Of a stretch of DNA of 64,000 bases, positions 7,706-15,359 are shown piece after piece; position 1 is the first letter of the stretch, and every line of letters begins with the position of its first letter. The stretch comes from EA-27 sp964396265 (GTDB lineage: Archaea > Thermoplasmatota > Thermoplasmata > RBG-16-68-12 > EA-27). Location: contig CAYNEM010000004.1 of the NCBI GenBank assembly GCA_964396265.1, forward strand, positions 62,001-126,000, in the 5' to 3' direction. Both the position numbers and the translations under genes were made by a program. The notes beneath the pieces were generated by a model, which saw only the letters and a program-made list of their open reading frames with translations, did no database searches and had not been told where the DNA came from.

Positions 7706-8428
7706 TCACCGGAATCGGTCGGAGAAGTCGACGGCCTTGGCGGTGCACGAATAGCCCTCCGCGTACCAGAGGCGATTGTGCCGCCAGCCCGCATCGTCGA
7801 GCGCGAGGATCGTCTGGGACCGCGTTCCCGTCTTGTCCCCATGATGGCAGATCGCCCGTCCGCCCGCGTCCGCGTGATCGGCGAGGGCTGCACGCATAGC
7901 CGCCAGCGCACCATCGAGGGAATCGAACGACGCGTGCTCGAGTAGGTGGAGCACGCGTTGCGCGCGAGGGTCGCCCGCGTTCAGTCCCGCGTTCGTGAGG
8001 ACGTTGAGCCCTCTCATCCCGTGCATGGTCCATGTGCCCTGCTCGTGCCCCGTGCAGGCGATGCGCAACCGATCCGCGTGGAGGAGGTTGAACGGATTGT
8101 ACGACGCCGCCTCCGTGGCCTCCGATGCGAATATCGCGGCCTCCGTCACGTCGCGGTGGGCGAGGCTCTCCAGGCAGAGAAGACCTCGGGATCGCGCCAT
8201 CGGGTCCTGCGGGCCCGCGAACCGGTTGGACACGGCCGCCACGAGACCCTCGGCGTTCACGCCGATCCAGGTCCCGTCGGCCCGTTCGTCCCGGGGACAC
8301 ACGAGCCTCGTCGGGCCCTCTCGGAGTTCTGGCGGGAGGGACGGGCGGTCGTAGAACTCATCCCGATTCATGGCGACGACGAGAGGGTATCCGGGGACGC
8401 GGCCGAGCAGTGCGATCAGGGTGCACAT
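7706..8428 (-). CDS. NRDE (TANGO2-like) family protein
   Basis: A 240-residue protein with the family-defining motif AMNRDEFYDRP near the N-terminus (about 20-30), then GTWIGVNAEGLVAAVSNR and a C-terminal DKTGTRSQTI segment. NRDE/TANGO2 proteins are widespread; eukaryotic members are linked to heme handling and Golgi organisation, but the biochemical role in archaea is not settled. The N-terminal Met-Cys may make this an Ntn-hydrolase-like protein with the Cys exposed after Met removal; that is inference. Its ATG directly abuts the stop of the TPR-like gene upstream, so the two are probably one operon. Confidence 0.88.
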   Translation of the reverse strand: MCTLIALLGRVPGYPLVVAMNRDEFYDRPSLPPELREGPTRLVCPRDERADGTWIGVNAEGLVAAVSNRFAGPQDPMARSRGLLCLESLAHRDVTEAAIFASEATEAASYNPFNLLHADRLRIACTGHEQGTWTMHGMRGLNVLTNAGLNAGDPRAQRVLHLLEHASFDSLDGALAAMRAALADHADAGGRAICHHGDKTGTRSQTILALDDAGWRHNRLWYAEGYSCTAKAVDFSDRFR

Positions 8429-9067
8429 TCAGAGGCCGCCGAGCTTCTGGGGTTTCGGCCCGCCGCGGAGCGCGGTCGCCCGGAGCGCGGCAACGCGAGC
8501 GACGTCGGCACGCCCCGCCTTCGTCGCCGCCTCCTCCGCGAGATCGTAAGACTCGAGGGCCGCGTGCTTCAGCGCGCCGTCGCCGGACTCCACGGCCTGC
8601 TCGTTCATCGCCTCCGCGGTGTCGAAGAGATACTTGGCGGCGGTGATCCAGTCTCCTCGGGCGCGGAAGAACAAGCCGCCGAACAGTCCCTCGTGCGTCA
8701 GCCCCTCGGGGCCGGCTTTCCAGTTCTCCGCGAGGATGTGGCGGTACTCCTCGGTCACATCCTTCAAGTCCTCCGGGCGACCCGCCAAGTCCTGCACGGC
8801 GTTTCGTGCTTCCACGAGGGCGTAGTACCGCCGTTCGTCCTTCGGCATGATGTCGTCCGCCAGCGCCATGTAGCCCTGCGCGGCCTTTCGCCGCCAAGGA
8901 GCCGCGTCGGCGAGATGCCCCATCTTCTCGTGGCAGCGAGCCAGCGCTTGGTAGATGCCGATGCGGTCGAGGGACGAACCGTGTTCCGCCAGGGCCGCGT
9001 ACGAGGTCGCCGCCTTCGCAAAGTCTCCTCGAACCTCCGCATCGACCGCCTCGAGGAGCCCTGACAT
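8429..9067 (-). CDS. TPR-like helical repeat protein of unknown function
   Basis: A 212-residue, alanine-rich, all-helical protein. Helix pairs such as AVDAEVRGDFAKAATSYAAL, followed by IGIYQALARCHEKMGHLADAA and later pairs, have the spacing of tetratricopeptide repeats, so it is probably a cytosolic protein-interaction scaffold. No catalytic motif is visible. The stop lies immediately next to the start of the NRDE gene, which suggests co-transcription. A T-rich element (TTTTTTGG on the minus strand near 9094) could be its TATA box. I do not recognise a specific family. Confidence 0.7.
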   Translation of the reverse strand: MSGLLEAVDAEVRGDFAKAATSYAALAEHGSSLDRIGIYQALARCHEKMGHLADAAPWRRKAAQGYMALADDIMPKDERRYYALVEARNAVQDLAGRPEDLKDVTEEYRHILAENWKAGPEGLTHEGLFGGLFFRARGDWITAAKYLFDTAEAMNEQAVESGDGALKHAALESYDLAEEAATKAGRADVARVAALRATALRGGPKPQKLGGL

Positions 9068-9107
9068 CGGATGGCGAACGCACCGCCGCCAAAAAACCCT
9101 TCGTTGG

Positions 9108-9212
9108 TCAATGATCCCGGTCGTCGCTGTGCGAGAACGTTCCGATCCCTCTGAGGGCTCCGAAGTAGCTTCGCCGTCGCTTCTTCCGTCTGGCCCGTTT
9201 GATTGTCGTCAC
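9108..9212 (-). CDS. Possible 34-residue basic small protein coupled to queD
   Basis: A GTG at 9212-9210 overlaps the queD stop (GTGA) and opens a 35-codon frame. The product is strongly basic at the N-terminus (KRARRKKRRR) and ends FGALRGIGTFSHSDDRDH. The tail resembles the FG-L-G-IGPF-x-E/D-D ending I associate with small antitoxin or DNA-binding proteins in archaea, but the resemblance is weak. The start-stop overlap is the main support. It could also be chance sequence. Confidence 0.33.
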   Translation of the reverse strand: MTTIKRARRKKRRRSYFGALRGIGTFSHSDDRDH

Positions 9213-9535
9213 AGCTCCGCCCAATTCCCGTGCCCCTCCCAGACCCGCACATGGAACGAGTGCGCCAGTCTCTCCTTCAGCTTCGCGTGGACCAGCTCGC
9301 AGATGTTCTCCACGGTGGGGTATTCCAGGAACGCGTTCCAGTCCTTGTGATCGTACTCGAAGAGGACCGCGCGCACGGCCTTCTTCAGGTCCGCGAAGTC
9401 GATGATCATGCCCCCCTTGTGGTCGCCCTCCACGGTGACGTCGATCTGGTACGTGTGTCCGTGCAGGCTCCCGCACTTCGGATGCCCGGGCAGGTGGTGC
9501 GCGCAGTCGATGTATTCCGTGATACCAACGCGCAT
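9209..9535 (-). CDS. queD: 6-carboxy-tetrahydropterin synthase (QueD/PTPS family)
   Basis: A 108-residue enzyme that converts dihydroneopterin triphosphate to 6-carboxy-tetrahydropterin, an early step to preQ0 and then archaeosine in tRNA. The zinc and catalytic residues are visible: His in DCAHHLPGH, and KCGSLHGH with the C-x3-HGH arrangement of QueD, followed by a C-terminal Glu in VWEGHGNW. Length is slightly short of the usual 115-120 but both motifs are intact. A TATA-like GATTTATCG lies about 27 nt upstream of the ATG. QueC and QueE of the same route are at 53.5-54.9 kb. Confidence 0.9.
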   Translation of the reverse strand: MRVGITEYIDCAHHLPGHPKCGSLHGHTYQIDVTVEGDHKGGMIIDFADLKKAVRAVLFEYDHKDWNAFLEYPTVENICELVHAKLKERLAHSFHVRVWEGHGNWAEL

Positions 9536-9572
9536 CGTCGCGCCGAACGCGGCCGCGCGATAAATCCTTTCC

Positions 9573-9908
9573 CTAAAGCGGGGTGACCACGAGAAACCGG
9601 AGCGGCTCCTTCCCCGTCTGGACGAACCGGTGGTCCTCGCCCGCGCCCACGAGGACGGCGTCCCCGGGCGCGAGGCCGATGCGCCCGTCGATGGCCTCGA
9701 GGCGCCCGCGTCCGCTCTCGACGAACAGCTGGTGTTCCCATTCGTGGCGGTGCATCGCCGTCGAGCCGCCCTTCCCGACGATGATCTCGTGCAGGGACGT
9801 CGTGAGCGCGCCGTCCTCGCCGCCGATCAACGTACGGATCTTCGTGTTCACCGCGCCGATCTCGTTGAACCGTTCGACGCGGACCTTGTTGACCTTCGTC
9901 TTGTGCAC
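9573..9908 (-). CDS. Small cupin-domain protein
   Basis: A 111-residue single-domain beta barrel of the cupin_2 type. Metal-binding residues are seen in STAMHRHEWEHQLFVESG (His, His, Glu, His) and the second motif GDAVLVGAGEDHRF ends in a His. Such proteins include isomerases, dioxygenases and sugar-binding regulators, so a substrate cannot be named. It begins with a GTG; a TTTTTAG-like promoter element lies about 28 nt upstream, suggesting a leaderless message. It is not obviously in an operon with queD, since 37 bases and a second promoter separate them. Confidence 0.8.
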   Translation of the reverse strand: MHKTKVNKVRVERFNEIGAVNTKIRTLIGGEDGALTTSLHEIIVGKGGSTAMHRHEWEHQLFVESGRGRLEAIDGRIGLAPGDAVLVGAGEDHRFVQTGKEPLRFLVVTPL

Positions 9909-10288
9909 GGCGGCCGCGACGATGGGGGTTCCCGCTAAAAACCTATCCTTGGCGGCAGGATGTCTCGAGTCGTCGAGGACTCAGTGGGCGATGATCCCGC
10001 GTTCTCCTCCATGTCCGTTTCGGGCAAGCCTACTCTATCCAGTCAAGTTATTCCTGACTGGGGAGAATCATGGAAGAACTCAGCCGCGAAAGAGTGAGAG
10101 TCTAATCCTCGCCTCACTGTTGGAGCGTCGGAGGACGAGGTTATAGAGGTCGCCGCCGAAGAGGGGAGTGCATCCGTCATTCCTCCCCGCGACTCGGATA
10201 TGAGCATTCGGTCGCCCGAATGCCGCCCGGAAACGCGGTGTTTATGAGCCCGTAGAAGCGCCTACCAATGAGATGAAGATGTCAGGCG
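9909..10288. other. Intergenic region, no convincing gene
   Basis: This 380-base stretch separates the cupin gene from the CARDB protein. It holds a 7-bp inverted repeat (10038-10060), a TATA-like GTTATAG near 10140 and a TTTATGA element near 10239 that could serve the CARDB gene. I see no open frame with protein-like composition. Confidence 0.6.
10038..10060. repeat. Inverted repeat CCAGTCA / TGACTGG
   Basis: Perfect 7-base arms separated by 9 bases, in the intergenic region between divergent genes. It could be an operator for a dimeric regulator or a small hairpin. There is no T-tract directly after it, so a terminator is less likely. Confidence 0.5.
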
Positions 10289-12082
10289 ATGTTGACAACG
10301 CCGGCGGTTGCGATGATCCCAACCCGTGCGTCTCTTAGAGCATTGGCGGCGATTGCGGTCGCGATGTTGCTCGTGGCATCCCTCGCGGTCCTCATCGATG
10401 CGCTCGTCCGGTCCGGGGTCAGGTCGCAACCAGGTACGGAACCGACGGGGACCGAACCGCCTGTCGTTTCCGTATTCCAACCTGCGGGCGGCGAGCGGTG
10501 GACGGGAGGGAGCCGCCATTGGGTCATCTGGCAGATGCGCGACGAGGACGCCTCGCTGTTCGCACACCTGTACTACCGGACGGACCCGAACGGCTCCTGG
10601 GCATGGTTCCATTCTGGGGAATATCCGAACTCCAACGCCTCGTGGTACGAATGGACCGTGCCCCCCGTCGACACGGAGTCCGCGGCAGTACGCGCGTGCG
10701 CGACGGACAGCGACAACATGACCGGATGCGGCGAGAGCAACCGGTTAGCGATCGACTCCACACGGCCGACCATCCTATCCGTCAGCCCCGCGAACGGGGC
10801 GATAGGGGTGTCCCTGGACGCGGTCTTGGTGACCGCCTTCAGCGAGCCCATGGAGCGAACGCCGACAGGGTCCTCGTTCTCCATCGCCCCCTCCGTGGGC
10901 GGGATCGGCCTCGTCTGGTCTCCGGACGCGGCCATCCTGACCGTGACGCACTCGGTTCCGTTTCAGGCGAACACGACGTATGTGTGGGGATTCTCCTGCG
11001 CGGCCAGAGACCGAAGCGATCCCGGGAATGCGTTGGCGGGTTGTCCCCGGTCCTTCGCCTTCACGACGGGCGCAGGCGGCGGGGGGAACGAGACGCGGCC
11101 CGACCTGACCCTGACCGCAAGCGACATCTGGTCTGACCCGCCGAACCCGCGATGGGGGGACCTGGTCACCCTGCATGCGCGGATTCACAACGTCGGGGAT
11201 GCCCCCGCCTCCGGCTTCGTCGTGAGCTTCCGCGACAATGCAATCTGCTTGCTCGCGGTCGAGTACTACATCGGCGACGCCATCGTCCCTTACCTGCCGG
11301 CCGGCAACTCCGTCGTCGTGTCCGTGGAGTGGAACACGACCGCAAGCGCGGATGGCCAGGACATAATCCTCGTGGAGGCCGATGCCTTGCGGACCGTGAC
11401 CGAGTGGAACGAGGATAACAACCTGGCCTGGCGGCACATCTACGTCTCCGGCACGCCGTGCGAAGGGAATGTTACGGGGGTAGATCTGACGTTGTCCGCC
11501 GCCGACATCATCCTCTCCGACGACACGCCGGACGAGGGCCAGACCGTGTACATGTGGGCGTACGTCCACAACGTCGGCAGCGAGGACGCATGGAACGTCA
11601 CGGTGCGCTTCGCGGACTGCCTGCCCTTCGACCCGTGCACCGACATCGGGTACGAAGTGATCCCTCACATCCCCGCCGGTTCGTTCGGGAACGCGTCGGC
11701 CGTTTGGACCGCCGGCCCGGTGGGCCGGCACGACATCGTCGTCACCGCCGACCCGCTCGACACGATCCGCGAGCGCGACGAGACGAACAACGTCGCGGTC
11801 CGCTCGGTCTTCGTCGGCGGCTCGCCGACGTTGGGCATCTTCGTGCAGGCGACGACGTTCGACAACGACAACGACGGTCGATACGACGACGTGGTGATCC
11901 TCGTGTACGACTCGATGGGGCGCGCGGTCGAAGGGGCGGCCGTGTACATCGACGGTGTCTTCCACGGGTTGACCGCGGACACGGGCCTCCTCGTGCTGTA
12001 CAACTTCGCGGCCGGCGATCACTCCGTCCTCGCCACCTGGGGGCCCGAGTCGGCGAGCACGACGTTCCGTTCGGACGGATGA
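10289..12082 (+). CDS. Exported surface protein with Ig-like and two CARDB domains
   Basis: A 597-residue protein with an N-terminal membrane helix or signal (about 12-36). Residues about 50-155 look beta-rich; about 158-275 resemble a Big_5-type Ig-like domain (SVSPANGAIGVSLDAVLVTA); two CARDB repeats follow (DLTLTASDIWSDPPNP..., about 280-392, and DLTLSAADIILSDDTPDEG..., about 400-512). The C-terminal domain contains DNDNDGRYDD, a calcium-loop-like motif, then a beta-rich end. It is probably anchored outside the cell and used for adhesion or surface structure. Cys pairs in both CARDB repeats may form disulfides. A TTTATGA element lies about 50 nt upstream. The next gene carries a CARDB-like ectodomain too. 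Confidence 0.82.
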   Translation: MLTTPAVAMIPTRASLRALAAIAVAMLLVASLAVLIDALVRSGVRSQPGTEPTGTEPPVVSVFQPAGGERWTGGSRHWVIWQMRDEDASLFAHLYYRTDPNGSWAWFHSGEYPNSNASWYEWTVPPVDTESAAVRACATDSDNMTGCGESNRLAIDSTRPTILSVSPANGAIGVSLDAVLVTAFSEPMERTPTGSSFSIAPSVGGIGLVWSPDAAILTVTHSVPFQANTTYVWGFSCAARDRSDPGNALAGCPRSFAFTTGAGGGGNETRPDLTLTASDIWSDPPNPRWGDLVTLHARIHNVGDAPASGFVVSFRDNAICLLAVEYYIGDAIVPYLPAGNSVVVSVEWNTTASADGQDIILVEADALRTVTEWNEDNNLAWRHIYVSGTPCEGNVTGVDLTLSAADIILSDDTPDEGQTVYMWAYVHNVGSEDAWNVTVRFADCLPFDPCTDIGYEVIPHIPAGSFGNASAVWTAGPVGRHDIVVTADPLDTIRERDETNNVAVRSVFVGGSPTLGIFVQATTFDNDNDGRYDDVVILVYDSMGRAVEGAAVYIDGVFHGLTADTGLLVLYNFAAGDHSVLATWGPESASTTFRSDG

Positions 12083-12130
12083 GCCCCGGAACCCGGGGGT
12101 TCAAGAGCTTTTCGAGGGTCCTGCCACAGT

Positions 12131-12138
12131 CTATTTAC
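12131..12138 (+). promoter_or_regulatory. TATA-like box upstream of membrane-bound regulator
   Basis: CTATTTAC about 40 nt before the GTG at 12176. It gives the regulator its own promoter separate from the CARDB gene upstream. Confidence 0.45.
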
Positions 12139-12175
12139 CCTCAGGCTCGATGAACGGGGGAACCGAGGACGAGGG

Positions 12176-13609
12176 GTGAGAGGCCTGGCAGGACCCGCAG
12201 TCTCGCGGGAGAACGACGCGCCGCGTCAGGCCCTGATACTGTCCTTCGTGCTCTTGCTCGGTCTGGGCGCCATGCTCGGTTCCCCGCGAGCGTCGGCCTC
12301 TGGCTCCGACCTCTCGGTCGATGCCGCGGAGATATCTTCGACACCGCCGGAGCCATTCGCGGGTGCGCCGTTCGAGCTGCATGCCCTCGTCCGGAACCTC
12401 GGGGACGCCGAGGGAACCTCGACGGTTCGCTTCGCCGTCGGGGACCTGCCGGCGGACGCGGGGTGGTCCTGGGAGCGAGACGCGACCGTGGCCGCGGGCG
12501 ACGCGACTCTCGTCTCTGTCCAGGCCGTCGTGCCCGTCGAGGGCACGTACCTGCTCACGGTGACCCTTCTGAACGAAACGTTCACCAGCGGGAACGCAAC
12601 GAACGACGTTGCGTTCACGACCCTCCGCGTCCTGCCCCCTTCGCCGCCCGAGCCGCCAGCGCTTCTCCTGCAGGATGCGAATGCGACCGTTTCGGAAGGC
12701 GTGGAGCATGTCCTCGCGATCAATGTGACGGCCACCGGGGGATTTGTTCCCGACGTCCGCCTGACGGTCCTCGACTCGGCGGGTTTGGCGGCGGTTCCCG
12801 AGGGCGAGCCGATCGACCTTGCGGACGGGCAGACCGAGCCCCTGGCCCTGCGGCTTCTCACCCCGGAGTTGCGGCCGGGAGCAGGGCCCGAAGTCTACAC
12901 GCTCCTCGTCACGGCGACCGGAGAAAACGCGACCTCGAGTGCCGCCCGCGTCACGGTCCTCGTCCTGCCCGAGCCGGCGTTCCCCCCGGCGCGACCGGGT
13001 GCGCCCCCCGACCTCATGCTCCTTGCCTCCTTGATCGCGACGGTCGTGCTCGGTACGGTCGTCGGCGGCGTCCACTCCTTCGACCGCGCGCGCTACCGAT
13101 TCTTCGGACTCTTGCTACCTCTGTACACCCGGGTGAAGAGGGAGGCGGTGCTGGACCAGTACACCCGTGGGAAGATCCACGGGTACCTGCTCGCGAACCC
13201 CGGCGACTACTTCACGGCGATCGCGAAGGCGCTCGACGTCCCGGCGGGCACGCTCGCGTACCACCTCGCGGTTCTCAAACGCGAGGGCCACATCACGTCC
13301 CGGAAGGACGGCGTCCACCGGAGGTTCTACCCGGAGGGGGTCCGTATCGTCCTCGATGCGGGAAGCGAACTGTCCTCGGTGGAGCGGGCTCTCGTCGAGG
13401 CGGTCCGGCGAACGCCCGGCATCAAGCAGAAGGACCTGGCCGCCCTCCTCGGCCTGCGTCCGCCGACGGTGAGCTACCACCTGCAGAAGCTCATTAGGTC
13501 CGGGCTCATCGCCAGCCGTCGTCTCGGGATGTCCGTTCGGTATACCGCCAAGGAGATTGGCGACGCGGATGCGAGACCGCGGCGGGAAGAGGATGCCGCT
13601 AACGGTTGA
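12176..13609 (+). CDS. Membrane-anchored regulator: CARDB-like ectodomain, membrane helix, two winged-helix domains
   Basis: A 477-residue one-component sensor candidate. A signal or first helix (about 19-42) is followed by a CARDB-like domain (about 45-150) and a second beta-rich domain (about 155-285) outside the membrane, then one helix (about 288-310) and a cytosolic part. The cytosolic part has two winged helix-turn-helix domains: one around YLLANPGDYFTAIAKALD and TLAYHLAVLKREGHI, the second around GIKQKDLAALLGLRPPTVSY with SYHLQKLIRSGLI. Both look DNA-binding (ArsR/MarR-like). The GTG start is the only sensible one, since the ATG at 12150 closes after nine codons. It lies just downstream of a CARDB surface protein, its likely partner or target. 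Confidence 0.85.
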   Translation: MRGLAGPAVSRENDAPRQALILSFVLLLGLGAMLGSPRASASGSDLSVDAAEISSTPPEPFAGAPFELHALVRNLGDAEGTSTVRFAVGDLPADAGWSWERDATVAAGDATLVSVQAVVPVEGTYLLTVTLLNETFTSGNATNDVAFTTLRVLPPSPPEPPALLLQDANATVSEGVEHVLAINVTATGGFVPDVRLTVLDSAGLAAVPEGEPIDLADGQTEPLALRLLTPELRPGAGPEVYTLLVTATGENATSSAARVTVLVLPEPAFPPARPGAPPDLMLLASLIATVVLGTVVGGVHSFDRARYRFFGLLLPLYTRVKREAVLDQYTRGKIHGYLLANPGDYFTAIAKALDVPAGTLAYHLAVLKREGHITSRKDGVHRRFYPEGVRIVLDAGSELSSVERALVEAVRRTPGIKQKDLAALLGLRPPTVSYHLQKLIRSGLIASRRLGMSVRYTAKEIGDADARPRREEDAANG

Positions 13610-13660
13610 TCCTCCACGACTTCTTCGGACATCGGTCTATCCTCCACGCCGGCCGGCGGA

Positions 13661-13921
13661 ATGGGGCATTGCGTGCGGCCCATCTCCGGAGGAGATGAGC
13701 CCGCGTCCTCCTCCGCCAGTTTCCGCCGTCGAGGATGTGCTCGAGCTGCTCTACAGGAAGAACCCGGCGAACGGAGGAAGGCATATTTCGCAGCGTGGGC
13801 CTTGGTCTGGGACCTCACGGAGGACGAGGTCATCGGCATCGTCACGGAAGAGTGGACGGGACCGAGGAAGAAGAGGACGTTCCGGTTCAGATCGGGGAAC
13901 GGCGAGGCAAAAACCGTATAA
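13661..13921 (+). pseudogene. Possible remnant of a small gene, frame-disrupted
   Basis: The end of this frame reads KAYFAAWALVWDLTEDEVIG then a basic tail, which is protein-like, while the protein-like segment VSAVEDVLELLYRKNPANGG lies just before it in a different frame. Joining them near 13775 would give one small protein of about 80 residues. The first 40 residues of the listed frame look like shadow sequence. Either it is a decayed gene, or a single-base error, or chance. I do not recognise a family. Confidence 0.22.
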
Positions 13922-13923
13922 AG
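13917..13923 (+). promoter_or_regulatory. TATA box with no downstream gene
   Basis: TATAAAG preceded by an A-rich BRE-like stretch (GCAAAAACC). A start of transcription near 13944 would be expected. No open frame follows, only a hairpin at 13963-13996, so this may drive a short RNA. Confidence 0.45.
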
Positions 13924-13943
13924 TCCGCCGCCAATCCCAAAGC

Positions 13944-14005
13944 ACAAGCATCCCTCCACAACGAGGCCGTTCCTGATTTTTCTCTCGAACGGCCTCCTTT
14001 TTCTC
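13944..14005 (+). ncRNA. Candidate short RNA ending in a hairpin and T-rich tract
   Basis: Inferred from a TATA box at 13917, an expected start about 25 nt later, and a 10-bp perfect stem followed by CTTTTTCTC. The product would be about 60 nt. No similarity to a known RNA family is recognised. It could equally be a terminator for the upstream sequence. Confidence 0.3.
13963..13996. terminator. 10-bp hairpin followed by T-rich tract
   Basis: Arms GAGGCCGTTC and GAACGGCCTC pair perfectly around a 14-nt T/C-rich loop, followed by CTTTTTCTC. It looks like an intrinsic terminator on the plus strand. Archaeal termination depends mainly on the U-tract, which is present. Confidence 0.5.
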
Positions 14006-14092
14006 ATCGAGACCGCGGCGGTTGCACAACTTCGTCACCGAGGAGATGGAGAAGGAGGCTCGGGCTTCCCGCCGCCTTCCATCCTGAGTCCA

Positions 14093-14350
14093 TCAGTGGG
14101 ACCAGAATCGCTCCCCCGAATCCGCGGGGGCTCCGTCGGATGAGATCGCGAGACAGGAGTGTATGGTCAGACCTCGATCACACGCGCTGCGCCCGAGCGA
14201 CACGACCCGACAGATCTCCCGGGCGTCCATCGGTCGTTTCGCAGCCTCGAGGGCGGTCAAGAGCAGGACGATGGGTCTCAGCTCGTTGGTCGCCGGCCGC
14301 CGCATCGAGCCGTTCAGGTAGTCGCAGACCCTAAGAGGCACGGAAGACAT
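14093..14350 (-). CDS. Possible small hypothetical protein
   Basis: An 85-residue frame. The first two thirds (PIVLLLTALEAAKRPMDARE followed by ICRVVSLGRSACDRG) could form a short winged-helix-like domain, while the tail looks less protein-like. No promoter is obvious. It lies in a stretch with few convincing genes and may be spurious. Confidence 0.28.
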   Translation of the reverse strand: MSSVPLRVCDYLNGSMRRPATNELRPIVLLLTALEAAKRPMDAREICRVVSLGRSACDRGLTIHSCLAISSDGAPADSGERFWSH

Positions 14351-14362
14351 GTTCCTCTTTGA

Positions 14363-14656
14363 GTGAAGTCAGGTGCGAGGGGATTTGTGCCGTTCGTCCC
14401 CGCCACAATCATGATGGCATGTCAATCCTCCGCCGTCGCGATGATCGTGTTGGGGTCCCGAGGGTCTCGGTTAGGTAACTGGTTCCCGGAGATAGGGATG
14501 GTGACTTGGTTTGCGAGCCTGTTCATCGGGCTCATTCCCTTGATCAAGGTCGCGAACAAGCCCGGAGATGGGTCATGGCGATTGTCACTCTGGTTCTCCC
14601 TGGGATCAACGATAATCTCGTTCGTCGGTGTGTACCTCTTCTTTCCAGCGAGCTAG
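14363..14656 (+). CDS. Small membrane protein of unknown function
   Basis: A 97-residue frame from a GTG start. Three hydrophobic segments are seen, about 10-31, 44-62 and 74-93, with short polar loops, so it would be a polytopic membrane protein. The local sequence is less GC-rich than its surroundings. No family is recognised and it has no obvious operon partner. Confidence 0.48.
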   Translation: MKSGARGFVPFVPATIMMACQSSAVAMIVLGSRGSRLGNWFPEIGMVTWFASLFIGLIPLIKVANKPGDGSWRLSLWFSLGSTIISFVGVYLFFPAS

Positions 14657-14937
14657 TCAACTCAATGACCCCGGATATATGATGGGCACAGCTTCCTGCA
14701 GTCTTGGGCGGCCCAAGGCTCGTTCATAGGCTCTACGGGAATCGTGCCGACGACCTTCTCCCGCATCCCGTCCACCATCCCGCGGCATGCCCCGCAAGCG
14801 GACTTCTCCTCCAAAGGGTGAAAGACGTTCCGACGGACATGTCCCTCACGCCGATGACCGGTTCCTGCTACAGGTACGCGGAAAGACCGTATGGTTACCG
14901 CCACCTCGGGCCCCGATGAGATGGCGCGTGGACTCCC
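14657..14937. other. Sparse region with one weak minus-strand frame
   Basis: Between the small membrane protein and the helical protein at 14938 I see only the Cys-rich minus-strand frame listed separately, and no clear promoter or repeat. Confidence 0.4.
14662..14904 (-). CDS. Possible Cys-rich small protein
   Basis: An 80-residue frame from a GTG at 14904. The C-terminal half reads like a real zinc-binding protein: SACGACRGMVDGMREKV, then NEPWAAQDCRKLCPSY, with four Cys in two pairs. The start is uncertain; the frame stays open further upstream but there it overlaps the plus-strand helical protein. No family recognised. Confidence 0.32.
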   Translation of the reverse strand: MAVTIRSFRVPVAGTGHRREGHVRRNVFHPLEEKSACGACRGMVDGMREKVVGTIPVEPMNEPWAAQDCRKLCPSYIRGH

Positions 14938-15195
14938 ATGACGCTGACGGACGAGGAATGGCGAGCGTTTATCAACGAGTACGACGGTGCGATGACTGAT
15001 GTCGAAACGGACCTCGCCGCCGCCCTTGAAGGAAATCGACTTCTTATCGAAGGTCTCGCACTCCGAGGCGCGATTCCGAGCCTTGATGCGGAAGCTCTCT
15101 ACGACACGGTCAGAGAGTCCCTCGTCCGAGTTCAAGACCGCCTGAACGTACATGCGCGCCAGCTTCGCCGGATGCGCAAGGCGGGCGAACTCTGA
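14938..15195 (+). CDS. Small helical protein of unknown function
   Basis: An 85-residue acidic protein with ATG start. It is almost entirely predicted helix (MTLTDEEWRAFINEYDGAM, later LYDTVRESLVRVQDRLNVHA), with heptad-like spacing compatible with a helical hairpin or coiled coil. There is no membrane segment or Cys. Composition and codon pattern (G/C at third positions) support a real gene. Function unknown. Confidence 0.5.
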   Translation: MTLTDEEWRAFINEYDGAMTDVETDLAAALEGNRLLIEGLALRGAIPSLDAEALYDTVRESLVRVQDRLNVHARQLRRMRKAGEL

Positions 15196-15359
15196 GGACC
15201 CCGAGCGGCGGGCTTCTCACCTCTGGCGGCAAACCCCGAGCCCAAGTACGCCGGCGCGCGTTCGTTGCAATCGTCTCGCCCCGCCGTGGCTACTCCCTGC
15301 TCCTCGGCTTGAGGTGGGACTCTCCGGTCCGCGAAGGGGACCATTCTAGCTCGGAGCGA

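Noticed and set aside
7302..7754. ATG at 7302 as start of the ferredoxin
   Set aside because: It is in another frame and only 8 bases beyond the TATA box; using it would need an extra indel.
14345..14362. Possible promoter between the two small frames at 14.3 kb
   Set aside because: No element better than a weak A/T patch; not enough to support either frame.
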